From Paramacrobiotus metropolitanus (lineage: Eukaryota; Tardigrada; Eutardigrada; Parachela; Macrobiotidae): DNA of 64,000 nucleotides. Within the stretch, counting starts at the first letter, position 1. Each line of letters opens with the position of its first letter. Location: positions 62,001 to 126,000 of the forward strand of contig NW_026570226.1 of the NCBI RefSeq assembly GCF_019649055.1. The letters are read 5' to 3'. Below are positions 39,065-50,517 of the stretch, in pieces. A model generated the notes under the pieces. That model had not been told where the DNA came from. It searched no databases and worked only from the letters and a program-made list of their open reading frames with translations. A program made the position numbers and the translations under genes.

Positions 39065-41958
39065 ACTGAGGGCAATGAGAATTCCAAACACTTTTCTACA
39101 TTATTACGATATATAAAAATTATTACGATATATATATTTCAATTTGAAATACATCGTAATTTAATGAAAGCACGGTACAGTCAGAGGGGAAAATCCTCAC
39201 CCTTTTCAGAGTTTAGACTAAGGGTATCATGCGCTCCTCTTACATGCCCTCAAGAAGCATGTGCATTTTAATCTAAGTAAAAAGCAAATATTTTGCTGTC
39301 TGTCTCAAGACGGATTCGGTACAATCTGCAAGTACTAAATCTCAGTCATAACATTAAAATCGTCGTTCTTGAGATTCATAAAAGCATAATGCAGCTGCGC
39401 ATGCATAAAATGCAAATAAATCAGAATCTTGATGTGAACCATTGTTCTACTGCTCTACCACTACACGATCTTCGCAAAGCATCGTCAGCTTTTTTACAAA
39501 CTATAATACCATATATTTTTACCAACTTTTTTTACTCGTATTTATTACGGAAACTGCTACAACAGTAAACAAATCAAATAAATACGCCAACGTACTTTTT
39601 CCCAAAACACAGCCTTGTTCTGTTTCAAAATTTCTCGGCCAAATAAAGCAATAGGCTTATCGTTAATACAGGCATTTTTCTGTTATGCCGGCCGTCGGCA
39701 GCAGTTGTTATGCTAATAATTCATGCTTCGCAGGAAAACAACAACAACGGGTGGAGTAAAAATAACCACACCAATTGTTGAAAACATTACGTTTTATAAA
39801 AATTCCTTCAAGAGAATCGAGCCAGACATGCAAATGAGTCTTTTTTGCAAAGCCGTTTTTCCGCCCATTAAATAAGCTAAAACATGCATCGACTGTTTAT
39901 GTCATCAATAATTTCTGGATGTTAATGCGGCTATTGAACTGCTTTCCAAAGAAGAAGCATGTCAAAGCTTGAATGTTTTGTGATACTATGCCGACAATAA
40001 TTACCTTAAAATTACTATCTCAACACATTCTAGCATTCCAGTTGCAAAATCCGAAAATTTAATAAAAAATCTCTCCGAAAAGTTAATAATAACAATAATC
40101 TGGGACTTAACACGACAGTACGGTTGAAGAACATGTATCATTATCTCACAAAAGAGCAGCGGTTGATTTTGCTCTGAAATATTACACAAATAATATTAAA
40201 AATCTACAGGGCATATTTTTAGAACATGCAAGCTGCGATTACTCAAGGTAAGAAAATTTCAAGAATGCCGTTGCCTAAGCGTGAATATTTACAGCACTTA
40301 ATCACCGGTTAACTTGAATACCAAGATATCGGATAAATACACCTTACGAAAGCATGCTTCAGTAACGGCATTATCGCACAACTCCAGTCATTCTCTTAAC
40401 CTGCTCGATTACATCGAGAAAAAGGACGCCATGCAGATGGCAAAAACATGAAGAGAACAGTGTGTTCGTTTCGCACTAATTACAGTTATATCGGCGACGA
40501 ATGGCCATCGCCACGTACCTGGCAATTTCTTTGGCAATATCATACTCATTCCGAACGTTCTCCTTTTCTTATAGGCGTCACGACTGGACCGAGCATGAGG
40601 CCGCCTGCATTCTTCGACTGTCCTTTTCCGGCCATGTGGGCAAATCACACGAGATGCAAGAAGATGATGAAAAAACCACACAGCCACACACACACGCAAA
40701 TAACAATCCAACAACAGCGCAATGGCAGCGGCAGGTGATTGACAGATGAGTAAGCGTCCTGGTATGCCGTGTATATTGTACGCCAGCTGCTCCGCTCTGA
40801 TCGTTCGCTTGTGAGCGTGCTCACTCGAGTAGTGCGTAGTGTCCAATGGTATTCACAGACGCTAATACGGTATGGAAGCGTTTGTGTTTACCGATTCGCT
40901 TTGGCTCCGGTCAACAAGAGAAAACTTCACCAAACACTCACTGGACTGAACAGTTCCATTGTTGGTTCCGTTGTGGCTGTGCCATACACCAATGATATAT
41001 ATCCCGTAATTATTATAATTTAATTATGGGTTAGCGAGCAAGTCAGCCACTTCACATTTCCAGCCCTGAGAAAACTGTCCAACACCGCTGGTTTCCGGTA
41101 TCACTACAGAAAACAATAGAAGCATCAAAGATTATAATCAACATATTATGCAGCAGAACCTCAGCAGGAGATTAGCTATAAAAGTGCGTGCATTCAGTTA
41201 GACATGAATGTAACTCTCGCAGATCCTGTGTCGGGATCAAAATACTGAATCCTAGGATGTTCAAAAACATCTGTACTGCCCCATAACATCCGTCACATTC
41301 CAGTAATCAAAAAACAAAATTAACATTATTAATGATTAATCTTGATAAAACCTTACTGTATATCTCACAGTAAAACAAATTTTTCGCCAATACTTAATTG
41401 TTGGGGTTTTTTATCAGTGCAGTTAGTGTAGTACTGTACTTTCGAGTAGGGTTTTTTATTGATTACTGTGCTCTTTAACCGAGAATCCCGTTGTCAGAAT
41501 ACACAAAACAAAACAAAGTCGGGTACACAATCTTAGCAACTAGCAGGCAATATTACTGTAAGTAATTGTTTAAAGTTTTAAACACAACGGACAAGTTCAG
41601 CTCACTGGTTGCAAACAGCAACCGTTTATCACTTACCCGTTACAAGGACTCTTAGTAATAACTGTACGGTCCAAGACACACCAAACAAGTTCTGAATTGC
41701 CCAGATTATCCAGCGAAGAACAGTTACAAAAAGCAAAATTTTGGGAAACAGATCTCACATATTAAGTTATGCAGCCATTTCTAAGATGTATCAGCAAGCA
41801 TTAGCTCCAAACTGGTCAAGCAGTAAAAAAACGAAGTTAACAAATTAAGCTGTAGTAAGTGCCAACTGACTGAATGAAAAAGCTCGTAATAAATTCTGAA
41901 TTCCTAAAACGGCTTGTGCGAGTAAAACAGCGAGTTCACCAGTTTCGTTTGCGGTAAT
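39065..41958. other. gene-poor AT-rich stretch
   Basis: I found no supported exon. Open frames at 40409-40846 and 40448-40749 overlap on opposite strands without recognisable motifs. A TATAAAAG at 41177-41184 follows a CAGCAGGAGATT motif, but no initiator lies at the proper distance. Confidence 0.35.
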
Positions 41959-42050
41959 GGGCGGGCCATGTATTGAACGTATGCCGACGTCACCGGCGGC
42001 GAATGGCTATAAAGTCTGACGAACCAGCCTCCTGTAGCTACAGTTTCTAA
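41959..42050 (+). promoter_or_regulatory. candidate promoter: GC box, CRE-like site, TATA box
   Basis: GGGCGGG at 41959-41965, a CRE-like GACGTCAC at 41986-41993 and TATAAAG at 42008-42014 lie in order on the plus strand. An ACAGTTT initiator-like site is at about 42040, roughly 33 bases after the TATA box. The first downstream ATG opens a 43-codon frame ending at a GTAAGT donor. The arrangement is good, but no downstream exons were assigned. Confidence 0.4.
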
Positions 42051-42191
42051 GCCGCGCCTGAGGCGGTAACGCGAAACCTTGCTGGATGTCCAGTGTCCAG
42101 CTGCAGTACTCGTAAACTTTGTTGAGTCTTAACCCTTCTAACTTCCAAACTTTGCAATTTTATCGAGACTGTCAGCTTTTTCCAAATTTTA

Positions 42192-42320
42192 ATGGGCAAG
42201 AATTCAAGAAAGGGTAATAAAAGCAAAGAAGTGCTTACGCAAATAAGCAGAAGATTGCAGTATGCCGCCAGTACAGTACTTGCTCTGCGAAACTACTTGC
42301 GATGCGCCGGAGTAGAAATT
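42192..42320 (+). CDS. candidate first coding exon of an unknown gene
   Basis: The ATG at 42192 opens 43 codons that end exactly at a GTAAGT donor in phase 0. The peptide starts with a basic stretch (MGKNSRKGNKSKEVLTQISR) and continues with an Ala/Leu-rich segment. It lies about 150 bases downstream of a GC box/TATA promoter candidate. No matching acceptor exon was identified, and I do not recognise the sequence. Confidence 0.3.
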
Positions 42321-43314
42321 GTAAGTATGCAATTACAGTTGCATTGTCATAAATTTTTCCTTGCGATCATATTCAGCTAGAAACCAGTGTAGGAACTAAC
42401 CAGTATCTAACTAGACAAAATCACCTGTTTTATAACAATGGAAAAATATTTAACTGCTTTTTAATAGAGCCTCCCAAGCGTGCAGTACATTTAAAGACAA
42501 AACCTCGACTGTAACTATTTATGGAAAACTCAACGACGGTGATTGTGAGTGTTTGAAACTTAGTCACCTCATAAATACTAAATGCATGTATTTTGTCAGT
42601 GTTGACATTTTTAGTCTCCACTCCTGCTCTGTGTGCAAGCAGTAATCTATTAAGGAAATTTCAAGGAAATTGATCTATATTATGATCGGCCGCCCCGTGG
42701 AGCGTGGCTAGAAAAAACCGCTAAGCAAATTAAAAAACCGATTTCACCATTAAACTCAGCATGTTCCAAAAGGGTCCTACATGCATTTTTCTTCCAAAAA
42801 TATCTTCCCTGAGACCATCGTTCGGATGCCGGTACCGGTACAGGGATGAGTTCAAGGTGACCTTGAAAGACTTTCTAGAATAGTGTTGCGTGGAGCAATT
42901 AATATTCCATTACAGAGTAGTGTAGTAAGTAATAAAAACTGAATTGTTTAAAAGTAGATTTCAGGACTGAAAAGTGCAAATTTCGTGAAGTTGTATTATG
43001 CCGAAAACCTTTGTACGAGGTAAATTAAAGAGAGGTCTGCCGGTGCCGGTTTTAGTGTGCTTACCGCATGGGAACTTTTGCTTTCGCGCGTTCTTATGTA
43101 TAATTACATCGTAAATTTTAAATCGTATAAATTTACAAAGGTATATTTTGAAACAAAATAGTGGAAATTGTTCTAATTCGGTGAAAACGACCTGCATGTA
43201 CATACTACCTGCTACTCATAGTTATACGTTTGCTTGCAAAATTTGGAGAAGATCGATCGGATCGTTTTGATTGGATCTATAATGAGACTTTTGTACTCCT
43301 CAATTCTTTTCAAG

Positions 43315-43352
43315 CATTTTAAAATTTTCGGTACATTTTAAAATTTTCGGCA
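43315..43352. repeat. 19-bp tandem duplication
   Basis: The unit CATTTTAAAATTTTCGGTA is followed directly by a second copy that differs only at the penultimate base. Confidence 0.85.
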
Positions 43353-43572
43353 CACTTTCGTACTTGAGCGGAAAACGAAAACGCATCGTCTGCTCGATGG
43401 AAAACTGCGAGTGTCTGATCAAATTATTGTAATCAAAAACTCTCGGTGCGTATGCGCAAAGTTGCTGACAAGGGACAAGTGAGTTTATGACCACGAAGCA
43501 CGACCACCAAAACTGTCCCTGGAATGTTTGCCCATTGTGTGTGTGCTGTACGAGACTACTGATCAGGTCAGC

Positions 43573-44000
43573 TGAATGAACGGAAATTACAGGAACTGGT
43601 GTGAACTGTTCCCAGAAATCAAAACTATGGGAGATACCCCTGCTCACTGCTCAGTGCTTGAGGTGCCAAGTGCACACAAAGGGTCACACTTTCCACTGAC
43701 CAAACCTACACAAGAAACGGGAAACATAAGTACAATAACTGACCACAGATCAGGCCTGTTGGGTGAACGAAAGTTACAGGATCTCGTAATAATCTTCTCG
43801 AACGAAAGTTACAGGATCTCGTCTCTCTAAATTACTGTTCGTAATTTAGACCAGGTAAGACCAGAACCGTCAACGATCTGTGTCAACAAATTGTGTCAAA
43901 TGCTCGTTTCAGAATGAATATTTATTCTACAGCGATCGAAATTCAGAACTATTCAACCCGTAGTCCATACCATTGGACGGAAATCACAGGACCTGCTATT
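43573..44000 (+). repeat. diverged direct repeats of a ~22-bp motif
   Basis: A motif close to GAACGAAAGTTACAGGATCT occurs at 43577, 43765, 43800 and 43975. The second and third copies share a 23-base identical core, 35 bases apart. The first and second copies are embedded in a longer similar block (about 45 bases, beginning near GATCAGG) 189 bases apart. The function is unknown. Confidence 0.65.
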
Positions 44001-44776
44001 GCGTATGAACGGGAGACAGTGCGGCATCGCATAGTGATCTAGTATGATTACTTTTTACTGTTGTCATCTTCCTGGAGCAGGCATTCTTCCATGGAATTTC
44101 GACAGTGACGTTACAGTTGTTAAAATGGCAAAGCTTTGTCTGGTCGAAACTTTGCGGCCTGTATTTTAAACCGCGAAGTGCAGTAAATCAAATAATATAC
44201 GTTCAAATAATATCTCGTACTATATGTTCGGGGCTGTCCTAGCACGTAATGTAATGGCGAATGCTCTTTCCACGCTACGCTATCTTCGAATAAGAAACGC
44301 ACACAAAAACCATGCTGCTAAAAAATAAGAAATAATAAGATTCTTTTAAATTTTTCTTCGCCTCTTCATGCTGCTTTCTAATAAATAAATCTTGCACAAT
44401 ATATTAAACATTACTTTTTATATATTCATCAAATAATCAAACTCTGGATCATACAAAAACTATTTTTTAGGGAATCGACTGTAGACCACAAGAGCATCTG
44501 AGGCGAAGCCGAAGATGACTCTTGTAGAGATCATATAATGGAGTTTCAGTTTCAAAACGTATTGCAGTGTTCCTGGTTTTATTGCTTTTGGCTTTCAGTA
44601 TGACAACAATATTCGTTCAAGAAAGCTAGGACGAGCGAACTGCGAACTAGCAGGGCAAATTAAAAAAGTCGTGAAAAAATCGAAAACAAAATTAATGCCC
44701 TTTACACCTCCAGTAACTTATAACGCGGATTAGAACCGCATAAATCTGCGGTACGAGTACTACTGCACTGCAGTAG

Positions 44777-44814
44777 TTAATAAGGATTAGAAGCCTTAAT
44801 AAGGATTAGAAAAT
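44777..44814. repeat. 19-bp tandem duplication
   Basis: TTAATAAGGATTAGAA plus a three-base spacer occurs twice in direct succession. Confidence 0.8.
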
Positions 44815-45311
44815 AGACAAGTGGTGAGCATTTGTATGCATGAAAAAACTTTTATAAAACTAACTTGTAAGTATATACCTATTACAATTGCAAAAATGTA
44901 CTGAATGGATGTTTAAATCTCTTCATGCTCTGTTTAATGACCCAGAACTTATTAAGATATACTGTTATAGTTCCCCCGTAGTAACATTTCTTGGCGTCCG
45001 TATTGCGCTCGTGATTTGAGTAAGTAATCGCATCAAGTCGAAAGAAGTGTCTAGAACCAATAATAATAATAACATATCATTCCTATATATTCTTTCAGGC
45101 ATAGGTGGCTGGAAGTTCTACCGTACGCGTGATCACGGGTTTGCCGCATGATGGCCCAAAATATATTTTTGTGCAACATGAACGCAGCATAAGAGTTCAT
45201 TCACAAATCCAACTGCCAAAACCCAGCACGTTTGACGTCAGATGCTTTAAAAAACTCTTCGTCATAAGGTGGATGTAAATTTTTAGCGCATTCCTGTACG
45301 CAGTCTGGCTG

Positions 45312-45345
45312 TACTGGTATATTATATATTACTGGTATATTATAT
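45312..45345. repeat. 18-bp tandem duplication
   Basis: TACTGGTATATTATAT occurs twice, 18 bases apart. Confidence 0.8.
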
Positions 45346-46284
45346 GCGATTCTGAACTTCAGCCACTTCCAGCACATTGTCAAATAACGTTGACCTAGAC
45401 ATTCCATATTTCTTTTTGGATTCGACAGAACCACGTACTGGCTGCTGAATATGCAGTCTGCAAAATTGTTGTGCATGTAGCCAGGAAAAATCGTGGCTGC
45501 GGTTTAAATTTTAAAAAACCATAAGGATTATAAGCACTTGTAAGCTTTAGCTATTGTACGAGTGGTTGCCAGCCGGCTACCAGAAAGTAGTCAAATCGTG
45601 ATGATATAATGAAAAACAAACTTGGCGCTTATTAGCACTTGGATTTCCATAAATGAACAAAAAACAGTGACTTTAAAAGGCTTTTGGAATCGTAACTGCA
45701 ATGGAATAATCATGTTTTAAAAACACAACTACAAACTCTACTCGAGTGGCAATTTCAACTGAAAACTCGGAAAACACTATAACTACTACAAAATTTGTCT
45801 TATTTTACAATTAACAAGCTGTGTCTTTTAATGTGAGCAAATTAACTGTAAATTTCCAATCAATAATATAATATTTTGCCATTCGATCCAGAAATTAACA
45901 ATTACAAACTACGGTATGAGGCACAAAGCAAATACCCGCAGATTAAAAGCACTGAAAGAGTTCACCAGTTTGACTAATATGTTGTGAGATGCATACTTTT
46001 GGATCATTCGTTATCAACTAGCAAAATTTGCCAACCTAAAATGATTCGGTGGTATGATGTACTTTTTTTGTAAGGCTGTGGTTTTGCAGCTTGCGCCATG
46101 CGCAGCACTGGACAATAAAGGTTTCGATTAAACTTTTGCACTGCTTTAAGGGCTTATCACAAAAATAAAATTAGTATTAACCCTCAGCTCACATGTATAT
46201 ACACGAATGAGTACGGTCTAATAACAAAAGAGTTTAAATTAATTCCGTATGTTAAAATTAACGAAATGGCTGTGTGCCCCGTTA

Positions 46285-46579
46285 GGGCGCATAGAATCTG
46301 GCTTTGCGTCCGAACGTCCGGGCACAAAAAAAATCCAAATTTTCTTATTTTCTCCGGTAGATTTTGTTTTTACTTATATAATTTCTTTATTTTCGATACT
46401 TCAGTTTTTATTATCTTTATCCTTGTTTTATAGCCTCGGTTGTTGAAAATGTTATTCAAAACATTCCAGGTTGAGTTCGGCACCCTAACCCAAATAAAAA
46501 ATAACTGCCCGAAAAATTAGAAAACAGCAGGATTTCCGCTCCCGGAAAGTCGGTGCGCAAAGCCAAATTCTATGCGCCC
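46285..46579. mobile_element. MITE-like element with ~38-bp inverted repeats
   Basis: The left arm (46285-46322) begins GGGCGCATAGAATCTGGC. The right arm (46541-46579) is its reverse complement with a few mismatches, the outer 13 bases GGGCGCATAGAAT being identical. The interior, about 220 bases, is AT-rich and has no long frame, as expected for a non-autonomous DNA transposon. A third copy of the outer decamer GGGCGCATAG lies just outside the right arm at about 46595. I could not define a target-site duplication, so the exact ends are uncertain. Confidence 0.6.
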
Positions 46580-46898
46580 GTTTGCTGGGGCCGGGGGCGC
46601 ATAGTAGTCACAGATTAAAATTAATTAGAGCAGGTAACATTAATGGACAAACTTCGAGATCTCGAACCGGTAAATTCAATTCAGATTAGAACATCCTAAA
46701 TCATGTTCCGTCGTCGATGTTCGGCACGATCTGTCGTTTATTGAAAAATCAAATCGAAAATATCGAAAACGGCTACTTATGACATACGAGTATTTTATTG
46801 ATGTAAGCCGAAACATTATTATTGTAATTGATTATTCTGATTGTGAGCGTTTAAAGTGTTGTTGCTAATAAGGTCATTTTTTGAAAAATAAATTTTGC

Positions 46899-47005
46899 AT
46901 GTCGAAAATTGCGCATAGTCAACACAGTCTGCATGCCATGGAACTTGTGGAAAAACGCTACGTACATGATGATTGCATCCATGATCGGGCGATTCGTTGT
47001 AACTT
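46899..47005 (+). CDS. candidate His-rich first exon of an unknown gene
   Basis: The ATG at 46899 opens 35 codons with seven histidines (MSKIAHSQHSLHAMELVEKR, then YVHDDCIHDRAIRCNL) and stops in phase 2 at a consensus GTAAGT donor. No following exon was identified. It could be a chance frame. Confidence 0.2.
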
Positions 47006-50000
47006 GTAAGTACGAGGTATGTCGACAGAATCGTTTATCCCATGACCGGACATTTCTTCTCGGGATATGTGGTAATCAGACATTTGGTAACATGGACACT
47101 TCGCGCTTTATTTAGCTTTTATGCAAGCCTTCTGTGTTTTTTGCGAATGTTGAACTGACCATTTGCCAAATGTTTTTATTTAGGGTTTCTTCTTGGTAAA
47201 CTTAATTTTCTAATAATGCGATTAAGAAACCTAAAAAAATTCGACGCATTGATTTGCCCACGCGGCGACGGGCGAATTATCCCTGTGTGGCAACAAGCAG
47301 TTTTGCTACCAATTGGCAAGGCAACGAAATGTTCTCTAAAACCCGCTGTCTCCCGAACAAAAGTTCTCTAAATGAAGTTTTCCTGACGAAATGTCCCGCG
47401 ACGATATGTCGTACGTAGCCATACCAAAGACAAAATTATGAAAATCGTTACAAAATCAATTACGCTTATATCCCTATTACTGCATATTCTGCCGCACATA
47501 AGATGCGGTTAATTTGTTTAGACAGCGTGGATTTGTTAATTATTACTTAATCAGCGAAAAAATAATATCAAGAATAAATAATATTGCATACGGGACTATT
47601 TTGACTGACAACCAATCTACAGTACGGTTTATTCATCTATATGACTGTGCAAATGAAAAACTTGGTTCCCGATGATTACACAAAGCGTACCGCTTGCAGT
47701 CGTACAAAGAGCTTGACAGGCGAACAGCAGACGACGAACCGGTAGACGATGTGCACAAGCAATAAATAACATATTTTCGGAAACTGAGTCGACTGCTTTA
47801 AGAAACGCCTTGGCAAGCAGTACGTCACGTTATTTTTGACCAGTCTCGTGCTGAGGACTAGTAAATCTTTGTTGACCATAGTCTTACAATGTTAGCCACA
47901 TTACCTTTTAAATTATAAACTCATGCCGTGCATCAGCGCGTAATGGATATCGCGTAACTTATTGGATATCTTGACTTTTAGTTGCTGCTTCTAGACAATT
48001 GCGCTTGGTTCTATCTGAATGCTCTAATCTCTGCGTATAACATTTCATCGTTAAAATTTTAATTTCAATCCATTGATCTTTTTTCTTTGGCAAGAAAGCT
48101 GCACATGTAATAGGTAAGCCCTAATGGTAAGCACTGCCCTTCATTCATTCATGTGGTCTGATGCTTGCATACTTTCGTTTCTGTATCATGTACATGTATT
48201 GCAAGATAATGTAAGATCATGTATTGCAAGATCATGTATTGTTTAAGTATTGCAAGATATCTAAAAAACGTATCTAAATAATCTTGATTTATACTATTTT
48301 TGCGTTCTCTGCTAGCATACGAACTACAAAAAGGAAACGTAAACGTGTAAAGTTGCATTGAATGTACCTGATGCACGTGTACAACATTTCCGCTGACCTT
48401 TTCTTGCAATTAGTCGGACCCGTGGCCGTATTCGTGCGTAAAATAAAAGTAATTCTGTTTTCGATCTGCATACTCTAAAGTCTAAGCTATAACAGTTCGC
48501 GCAAATTAACGTAATCCATCAGGCTAGAAAATAATTTGACATACAGTAAATGGGTTCTGCGTACTCACAAAGGGTGAACGGGATCATGCGAAAAGTAGAC
48601 GATTTCTTTTCCATAGATTCATTACATAGTCTCCTCTGCTCGCGCAGTTATTGATTCATCACATTATTCTCCAAACTCCGTTCTCAACCTCACCCGTTTG
48701 CGCAACGAATTTTGCGATGTGTCTGACTGGTATGAATACCCTCTTATTGTTTTATTGCGTATCCAGAAAATTAGAAATGATAGAATTCAGAAATGATAAA
48801 ATTTTACAATCAAATTTTATAATCAATTTTATTTATTTTATATAGCAGGTAGTACAGTACCTAAGTAGTTCAATTAGACCATTCTCTGTTAATAGATGGC
48901 ACTGACAGAGCTAAAAGAATTTTATACATGTACTGCTAGTAATGTCAGTGCACTGCAGTAAATCTGCAAACTACAGGTGACGGAGAAAGTCGAATTTGCC
49001 GATGCACTGTAAATAAGTAAAAGGAAATAGATAATACGAATGTAAATAATTATTATAACATCTTTCTTTTCTAATTATTTTTTGAAGATCATGCGAGCTC
49101 ACCTGAGTATGGTTAAAAAGACCTACTTGGAGCTGGGCCTATGAGCGAGCAACCATGTTTTCTTAATAGATATTGTGCTGTCGATTATCAAGATGTCGGA
49201 ATAAATCAAACTGCAATGTTTGCGATGTTGCAAGACGCTTACGCTCAGTGTGCACATTACTAATTGGCTTGTCGAAAGTTATGTGTAATATTTGATTTGA
49301 TCGGTTAAGACAAAGTAATTTGCTTCTCAATCAAGGTCGGTGATGCTCTTATCTAACAGATTTCTTACTTCAAAATGACCCCCCGTTCATACTCCATGCT
49401 TCATTAACAAGCTAACTCAAATACTGCCAGTACATGTGTCCTGGCAAAAGTTTAAGGTTGCCGGTCAGATTAAAATGAGCATGTCGGTGAAATATCCCAG
49501 CATCGTTATTATGTTAACCGCGTCGTGGCTATGCTTCGCTGCACCTTCATCTTTAATCATTTTTTGATATTGAGTGTGCATAACGGGCGAAGGCTTGCAG
49601 TAGTAGTACACTTCAGATCTGGAAACGTTAGATTAATCAAAAACCATTTACATCCAACGTGATATATTGTTTTTCACAGTGGTCATATGGTCAGTTTGTA
49701 TGGTCATATGTATGTTTATTAGTACAATATTACAGAGTTGCCTTTGATATTTGGAATATTTATTTTACGAAAATATTTTAAAAGTTTTACTTTCTTAGGT
49801 TGGTTATGTATAGATCAAAGCAGCCTGCAGACGTGCACTCTTGAGTCAATTCTGCACACCGGTACCGGTAGCGTTAACATTATTCGTACTCTCCTATTCC
49901 TATATTTTACTTCGGGGAAATAGATCTAGAGTTCCAGTGTTTGCAAAGTACTTGTGCCGGTAGTTATTACATAAAGTAACCGTCTTATAATATTTGTATT

Positions 50001-50517
50001 GTAGCGGAACGGTATTAGATCATACATACTGCGACGTTGTTTATAAAGATGGTAATAACCGTGTAGATTGGCCGGCGTACCGCGCCTAATAAATCCTTTA
50101 GGTCGTGACATTGCAAGCACTTATTAAGACGGTGTACGCCGCCGCGGACGGGTTCTGGTTCTTTGGTCATGACCGATCGAGCCGCTGCTGTGGCTGTTGT
50201 GTGTGAACGTTACCGTTGCTGGCCGATACAATATTATTGTGCCTGTTTTCAGAGTCTGAGCCATGGAGGTCAAGTCAGTGGCTTATAGCTGGTCATCGTC
50301 ATATTGCATAGCCGCATCTTCTCATTATCAGCCATATTGATAATTCTACCAACCTGACCATTTCACGGGTTATGCCGGCGTAATCGTTCACGGTAATCGG
50401 TCGTACAAACCGACGGTACGCACATGGAGAGCTTACCCGGCTGTAGAGGATAATTCACACGTCAGCCCTGCACGCACTATACCGCAACGTTCTCTTTATC
50501 AGCTCCCGGCCATAATT
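47006..50517. other. gene-poor stretch upstream of the carboxypeptidase-like gene
   Basis: No gene is recognised. A short plus-strand frame at 49088-49144 (IMRAHLSMVKKTYLELGL, then stop) follows an acceptor-like TTTGAAG and might be a terminal exon. Around 48190-48255 the phrase GTATTGCAAGAT recurs three times. The last 300 bases before the gene are less AT-rich and probably include its promoter. Confidence 0.35.

Noticed and set aside
40409-40846. 145-codon minus-strand frame
   Set aside because: It is low in coding character, overlapped by two plus-strand frames, and has no family resemblance or splice support.
41177-41200. TATAAAAG with TCAGTT considered as a core promoter
   Set aside because: The initiator adenine lies only about 19 bases after the TATA start, too close for the usual ~28-31 spacing.
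45201-45476. 91-codon minus-strand frame considered as a transposase fragment
   Set aside because: No DDE, THAP or zinc-finger pattern could be seen and no terminal repeats flank it.
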